Source: Burkholderiales bacterium
Lineage (GTDB): Bacteria; Pseudomonadota; Gammaproteobacteria; Burkholderiales; Burkholderiaceae_C
Direction of reading: 5' to 3'
DNA length: 11,200 nt
NCBI GenBank assembly: GCA_947462175.1
Contig: CANHOE010000055.1
Coordinates: 1 to 11,200 of the forward strand
In this document: one piece after another, positions 7,447-11,200 of the stretch
Layout: each line of letters opens with the position of its first letter
Numbering within the stretch: position 1 is the first letter of the stretch
Made by a program: the position numbers and the translations under genes
The notes under the pieces: generated by a model
Seen by the model: the letters and a program-made list of their open reading frames with translations, nothing else
Told to the model about the DNA's origin: nothing
The model's database searches: none

Positions 7447-9300
7447 TTACCTCGGGAGCTGCAGGCCAAGCTCTGCATTAACTCCGTTGCGGCGCCGCAT
7501 ATTGACAACGAAATCGTTTCGGTTCGCTTCGGTTACAGGCCGCAGCCGGTAGTCGATGCTGGCGCCATATTGCTCGCACAACTGCCGACAAATATACAGG
7601 CCGAGGCCCGTGCCACGGCTGCGCGTCGAGAAGAAAGGCTCGAACAGGTAGCGCTCGACATCATCGGGGATGGTCGGGCCGTTGCTGCTGATGCTGAGCT
7701 GCACGGTGGTGTCGTCCAGCGCGATCAGCCTCACTCGTACCGCGCCAGGTACGGATGTGGCATGACGCCTGGCGTTGTCGAGCAGATTGATCATCACCCG
7801 CCGGAGGTGTTCGACATCGAAGGTGGCACCCAGTGGCTCTTCCGGCAATTCAACCTTGAAGACGCTGCTGGCCCCCAATCCCAGGCCGGCCGAGCGCGCC
7901 CAATCGCTGCAGATCCCGCCGACTTCGGCGGTGACATCGATGACACCTGCCTCAATCACCGTCCCAGGCGTGACCTCCATCACGTCGTCGACGATGCGGG
8001 TCAAGCGCTTGACGTTGTCGGCGACCATGCGCGTGAGTTGCTGCTGTGCGGCCGTGGCGGCGTCTTCGGCCAGCAAGCCGTTGGCCTGTGCGATTGCCGC
8101 CAGTGGGTTGCGGATCTCATGCGCAATGCCCGCCGAGACCCGGCCCATGGCGGCGAGCTTCTCCTGGCGCATGCGGGCCTGCATGCTGCGCACGTCCTCC
8201 AGCAGCAGCACGCACAGTTCTTCTGCCGAAGGCTCGTCGGCACCACGTGTGAAACGGATGCGCACGCGCAGCGTTCGGGTGGTGCCCTGCTCGAACTGCA
8301 GCACCACATCACGCCCGGCTTCTGGCCAGACAGCCTCGTGAAAGCCCCGCTCGACGGTCTTCACCAGCTGGTCCCACGCCGACACGCCGCGCAGCTGAAA
8401 CGGCGCCGGTCGACCGAGCCCGCGGCGCACCAGCAAACGCCGTGCTGCCGGGTTGGCCGCGCGAACACGGCCGGTTCGATCAACCACCAGCACGCCATCC
8501 TGCATTTCCTCGATCACCAGGCGGTTCAGCTGCACCTGCTGTCGCGCCAGCTCCATGCTGTCGCGGGCGGTCAACTCCTCACGGGCGAGCCGGCTGGCCA
8601 GTTCACCGGCCAGCACGGTGATGACAAACAAGCCGCTGCCCGCCAAGCCGGCCTGCGTCATCAGGGTGGCCGGCTCGCCACCGGCCACCACACCCGCCCA
8701 GGCATTGGCGAGCAGCAGCAGGGCAACGCCTGCGGCTGTGGCCAGTGCTTGCACCCGCCGCGTCAGCACGCCGGCCGTCAGAACCGGCAAGACCAGCAGC
8801 GCCGCAAAATTCAGGCTGTTGGACGGCGTCAATACGTGCAAGGCAGTGAAACAGATGATGTCTACGCCGATGCACGCCAACCAGGTCAGCCGCCCTAACC
8901 GTGGCGACGCGGCATGCTCATCGGCGACACCGGTGCGCGGCCACAACCACAGCCCGACAGCGAGAGTGGCATAAGAGATGCCGATCCAGGACACCGCTGC
9001 ACTGGGACGCGAGCCGAACAAACCAGCCACCGCCAGCGTCACGACCAGTGCCACGCCAAGTGCCGCGCGTGCGCTCAGGAATGCGCGGTAGATGCGGTGG
9101 AAGGCAGAGACATCGCTAGCGTCTGCCACGGCGTCGCGGGTGGCATCGTCATGGGTGTCGTCGCGGCGGCCGTCGTCGGGTGTCAGGGAGTCGGCGTCCC
9201 CGATGAAGGCTCCGAACCATGACTCGTCGGCACGTGTACCTCGCGCGCGCCTGCGTCGATCGGTTTTGCGACGTTCAACGGGACCGGCGGCGTCGACCAT
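7447..9300 (-). CDS. pilS: PilS-like membrane sensor histidine kinase
   Basis: A 617-residue kinase, likely partner of the adjacent PilR. A charged Arg/Asp-rich N-terminal segment (about 1-70) precedes six predicted membrane segments (about 80-97, 101-120, 138-158, 163-180, 185-205, 216-233), the PilS layout. A PAS-like region follows (about 255-370, with EEMQDGVLVVDRTGRV). The HisKA H-box GIAHEIRNPLAAI places the phosphorylated histidine at H394. In the ATPase domain the N box (N505, N509), F box (FEPFF, 553-557) and G2 box (GTGLGL, 563-568) are present. The G1 box reads SNGPT (539-543) instead of the usual DxGxG, so the adenine-contacting Asp is Ser. Whether it still autophosphorylates cannot be told from sequence. 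The ATG at 9298-9300 lies 11 nt after the upstream gene and lacks a clear ribosome binding site, so the exact start is less certain. Confidence 0.88.
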   Translation of the reverse strand: MVDAAGPVERRKTDRRRRARGTRADESWFGAFIGDADSLTPDDGRRDDTHDDATRDAVADASDVSAFHRIYRAFLSARAALGVALVVTLAVAGLFGSRPSAAVSWIGISYATLAVGLWLWPRTGVADEHAASPRLGRLTWLACIGVDIICFTALHVLTPSNSLNFAALLVLPVLTAGVLTRRVQALATAAGVALLLLANAWAGVVAGGEPATLMTQAGLAGSGLFVITVLAGELASRLAREELTARDSMELARQQVQLNRLVIEEMQDGVLVVDRTGRVRAANPAARRLLVRRGLGRPAPFQLRGVSAWDQLVKTVERGFHEAVWPEAGRDVVLQFEQGTTRTLRVRIRFTRGADEPSAEELCVLLLEDVRSMQARMRQEKLAAMGRVSAGIAHEIRNPLAAIAQANGLLAEDAATAAQQQLTRMVADNVKRLTRIVDDVMEVTPGTVIEAGVIDVTAEVGGICSDWARSAGLGLGASSVFKVELPEEPLGATFDVEHLRRVMINLLDNARRHATSVPGAVRVRLIALDDTTVQLSISSNGPTIPDDVERYLFEPFFSTRSRGTGLGLYICRQLCEQYGASIDYRLRPVTEANRNDFVVNMRRRNGVNAELGLQLPR

Positions 9301-9311
9301 CGCAACGGGAG

Positions 9312-9569
9312 TCAGCGCGGCTTGTTGATATCGTGGGCGACGCGGTGCGCATCGTCACAGAACCAGCCGGCGTCGCCCGAAACCGCCTCACCTTGAGGCA
9401 AGTGAAGCCCGCAATGAATGCAAGCGACGATGCTCTCGCTGCTGGACTGCGCGTCATCCGACGGTGCAACTGACGGCTGCGGCGGCGTTCCACGCTCACC
9501 TCGACGCCGCCCGCCGCGAAAAAGCCAGACCACCACGAAGAACAGCACCAGCAACAAAAAGAATTTCAT
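9312..9569 (-). CDS. PP0621-family small membrane-anchored protein with zinc-ribbon-like tail
   Basis: An 85-residue protein of unknown function. Residues 2-18 (FFLLLVLFFVVVWLF) form one membrane helix, followed by an Arg-rich stretch, a Ser/Pro-rich linker and a C-terminal segment with CIHCGLHLP (C50, C53) and WFCDDAHRVAH (C71, H75, H79), probably a metal-binding knuckle. The pattern of a short TM anchor, CxxCGLHLP and a C-terminal Cys/His cluster matches the PP0621 family found next to pilS in betaproteobacteria. The frame is open upstream to 9839, but that part is antisense-like and overlaps ypjD. The ATG at 9567-9569 lies 16 nt after the ypjD stop and gives the family's usual size and a sensible N terminus. 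No function is assigned. Confidence 0.85.
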   Translation of the reverse strand: MKFFLLLVLFFVVVWLFRGGRRRGERGTPPQPSVAPSDDAQSSSESIVACIHCGLHLPQGEAVSGDAGWFCDDAHRVAHDINKPR

Positions 9570-9585
9570 CGCGCAAATGCCTGGG

Positions 9586-10440
9586 TCAGGGCACCTCGGG
9601 CGGCCGGTGCAGCAAGACTTCGGCGACGAAGTGCGAGCCGACATAGGCCAACAGCAACAGCACCGCTCCCGTGTAGACCCAGCGGGTCGCCTGCGGTCCG
9701 CGCCAGCCGAAACGACGGCGGCCGGCCAACAGACCGGCATAGACCAGCCAGCCCAGCACCGAGAACACCACCTTGTGGTCCCAGCGCCAGGGGTTGGCAA
9801 AGACCCAGCCCAGAAAAATCGCCAACGACAAGACGACAAAGCCGGCCGATACGAACCGGAAGGTCAACCGTTCCAATCTCATCAGCGGCAGGCCCATCGG
9901 GGGCCCTCCAGTGGGCAACGCATCGGACACACCTGCCGTGTCGAGTCGTCCAGCTTGCAAGGTCTGCCGCATTTGCCGGTCGGCTCGGCTCATCATCGCC
10001 GCGTGCAACACCGCGGCTCCGAACAACCCATAGGAGGCAATGCCGAGGACCCAGTGGATAGGCGCCCAAGGTGAGCCGGCGTTCGGTCGCAACTGACCAG
10101 GGAAACCGAGCGCCAACACCACGGCCAGCGCCCCCAGCAACGACAGGGTTCGGCGCACGCCGCGGATCGGCAGGAACCGGCTTTCCAGAACATACACCGC
10201 GATGACCATCCACAGTGTCACCGACAGGGCAGGCGCAAAGCCGAATCGCGCGCCCTCGATCCCGGTGCCGACACCCGAGGTGTCGATGAAGATGGCCGCA
10301 GCGTGCAGTCCCCAACCCGTCAGCAGGTACATGCGCAGTCCGCCGGGCGCGCTTTCTGGCACTGTGGCTGCGCGCCCGTAGGCCAACAGCGCCAACAGGC
10401 TGACCAGGGCCAACAGCGCGGGAAACGACGGCGGAATCAC
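9586..10440 (-). CDS. ypjD: YpjD/CcsA-like inner-membrane protein (cytochrome c assembly family)
   Basis: A 284-residue polytopic membrane protein with about eight hydrophobic segments and a short hydrophilic insert (about 150-190). The motif RWDHKVVFSVLGWLVYA (219-235) resembles the WDxK segment of CcsA/CcmC-type haem-handling proteins. Histidines H46, H129, H145, H222 and H270 sit in or near membrane segments and could be haem ligands. Relatives next to ffh are annotated as cytochrome c assembly family or YpjD; their actual role is not established, and the dedicated Ccm or Ccs partners are not in this window. The start codon is GTG at 10438-10440, supported by GAAGG seven bases upstream on the minus strand; no in-frame ATG fits better. 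It is the first gene of the minus-strand unit and diverges from ffh. Confidence 0.85.
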   Translation of the reverse strand: MIPPSFPALLALVSLLALLAYGRAATVPESAPGGLRMYLLTGWGLHAAAIFIDTSGVGTGIEGARFGFAPALSVTLWMVIAVYVLESRFLPIRGVRRTLSLLGALAVVLALGFPGQLRPNAGSPWAPIHWVLGIASYGLFGAAVLHAAMMSRADRQMRQTLQAGRLDTAGVSDALPTGGPPMGLPLMRLERLTFRFVSAGFVVLSLAIFLGWVFANPWRWDHKVVFSVLGWLVYAGLLAGRRRFGWRGPQATRWVYTGAVLLLLAYVGSHFVAEVLLHRPPEVP

Positions 10441-10517
10441 AGCGGGACCTTCGAAGATAGACTCATCTTCAAAGTGTACTTTCGCGCCGCGCCATTCATG
10501 GCAGCGCCTACCCGACC
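10441..10517. promoter_or_regulatory. Divergent intergenic region ypjD / ffh with inverted repeat
   Basis: These 77 bp must contain elements for both divergent units. A perfect 6-bp inverted repeat GAAGAT/ATCTTC (10453-10458 and 10465-10470) with a 6-bp spacer lies close to ypjD, and its left arm overlaps the ypjD ribosome binding site region. It could be an operator or an mRNA hairpin. I do not see a convincing -35/-10 pair on either strand. Confidence 0.35.
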
Positions 10518-11200
10518 ATGGCTTCCACCCTCACCGATCGCCTGAGTCGCGCCGTCAAGACGATGCGCGGTCAGGCCCGCATCACCGAAACGAACGTGCA
10601 GGAGATGCTGCGCGAAGTGCGCATGGCGCTGCTCGAAGCCGACGTGGCATTGCCGGTGGTGCGCGACTTCATCGCACGTGTGAAGGAAAAGGCACTCGGC
10701 ACCGAAGTGGTCGGCTCGCTCAATCCAGGTCAGGCGCTGGTCGGCATCGTCAACCGCGAGCTCGCATCGACGATGGGCGAAGGCGTCTCCGACATCAACC
10801 TCACGGTGCAGCCCCCTGCAGTGATCCTGATGGCAGGCCTGCAGGGCGCGGGCAAGACCACCACCACCGCCAAGCTCGCCAAGCACCTGATCGAAAAGCG
10901 CAAGAAGAAGGTGCTGACCGTGTCGGCCGACGTCTACCGGCCCGCCGCGATTGAGCAGCTCAAGACAGTGACGAAGCAGGCTGGCGCGGAGTGGTTCCCG
11001 TCTGCCTCCACGGACAGGCCCCTCGACATTGCGAATGCCGCGCTCGACCACGCGCGAAAGCATTACTTCGATGTGTTGCTGGTCGACACCGCCGGGCGGC
11101 TCGCCATCGACGAAGTGCTCATGGCCGAGATCAGTGCCTTGCATGCGGCGCTGAAGCCGTTCGAGACATTGTTCGTCGTCGATGCGATGCAGGGTCAGGA
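10518..11200 (+). CDS. ffh: Signal recognition particle protein Ffh (5' part, runs off right edge)
   Basis: The first 227 codons of the SRP54-type GTPase that binds 4.5S RNA and signal sequences of nascent membrane proteins and delivers ribosomes to FtsY at the inner membrane. The helical N domain (about 1-95) includes LREVRMALLEADVALPVV. The G domain shows G1 GLQGAGKTT (107-115), SADVYRPAAIEQL (136-148) and G3 DTAGR (190-194), all standard. The methionine-rich M domain would lie beyond the window. The ATG at 10518-10520 gives the normal N terminus MASTLTDRLS. There is no strong ribosome binding site, and an out-of-frame ATG at 10498 opens a 15-codon frame that overlaps this start. It is divergently oriented from ypjD. 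Confidence 0.97.
   Translation, partial: MASTLTDRLSRAVKTMRGQARITETNVQEMLREVRMALLEADVALPVVRDFIARVKEKALGTEVVGSLNPGQALVGIVNRELASTMGEGVSDINLTVQPPAVILMAGLQGAGKTTTTAKLAKHLIEKRKKKVLTVSADVYRPAAIEQLKTVTKQAGAEWFPSASTDRPLDIANAALDHARKHYFDVLLVDTAGRLAIDEVLMAEISALHAALKPFETLFVVDAMQGQ

Noticed and set aside
9570..9839. N-terminal extension of the PP0621-family gene by 90 codons
   Set aside because: The extension overlaps ypjD out of frame, is Cys/Trp/Arg-rich, and the internal ATG at 9569 gives the family's normal membrane-anchor start.
10356..10371. Sigma54-like site TGGCACTGTGGCTGCG
   Set aside because: It keeps the TGGCAC and a TGC element but lies inside the ypjD coding region with no suitable downstream gene start; probably chance.
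10498..10545. Fifteen-codon frame overlapping the ffh start
   Set aside because: It has no ribosome binding site and overlaps ffh out of frame; it could be a chance ATG in GC-rich sequence.
10437..11144. Open minus-strand frame of 235 codons over ffh
   Set aside because: It is antisense to the Ffh N and G domains, which are unmistakable on the plus strand.

Overview
The window looks like core chromosome of a GC-rich betaproteobacterium, most likely of the order Burkholderiales. The evidence is the protein character (a two-ATP-cone class Ia NrdA, a PP0621-type small membrane protein, a KAAP-repeat histone-like protein) and the gene order: histone-like, nrdB, nrdA, ampD, pilR, pilS, PP0621-family, ypjD/ccsA-like, then divergent ffh. 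From memory this order is familiar in that group; I could not check it. No mobile elements, CRISPR arrays, rRNA or tRNA genes were seen.

Layout. Positions 1-192 (minus) hold the start of a lysine/alanine/proline-rich histone H1-like gene built of near-identical 18-bp repeats; it runs off the left edge. Positions 407-4695 (minus) hold the class Ia ribonucleotide reductase genes, nrdA upstream and nrdB downstream with a 182-bp gap. They are preceded by a 505-bp gene-free stretch with a good sigma70-type promoter. That promoter is bracketed by two candidate NrdR boxes set exactly 31 bp apart, and the leader is about 214 nt long with a strong GC hairpin. Positions 5201-10440 (minus) form a tight five-gene run: ypjD/ccsA-like, PP0621-family, pilS-like sensor kinase, pilR-like sigma54 activator and ampD. 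Its gaps are 16, 11 and 28 nt, with a final 23-nt overlap. At 10518 the signal recognition particle GTPase gene ffh starts on the plus strand and runs off the right edge; it has no stop codon within the window.

How they work together. NrdA and NrdB form one enzyme that makes deoxyribonucleotides, and the NrdR-box pair suggests feedback control by the dATP/ATP-sensing repressor NrdR, whose gene is not in the window. PilS and PilR form a sensor/regulator pair of the NtrC class that in relatives activates sigma54-dependent pilin transcription. AmpD recycles peptidoglycan fragments and appears to be linked to pilSR by gene order rather than known function.

No convincing undescribed system is present. 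The points most worth a second look are the NrdR-box/promoter architecture, the non-canonical G1 (ATP-binding) box of the PilS-like kinase, the homogenised histone repeats, and the structured nrdA leader.
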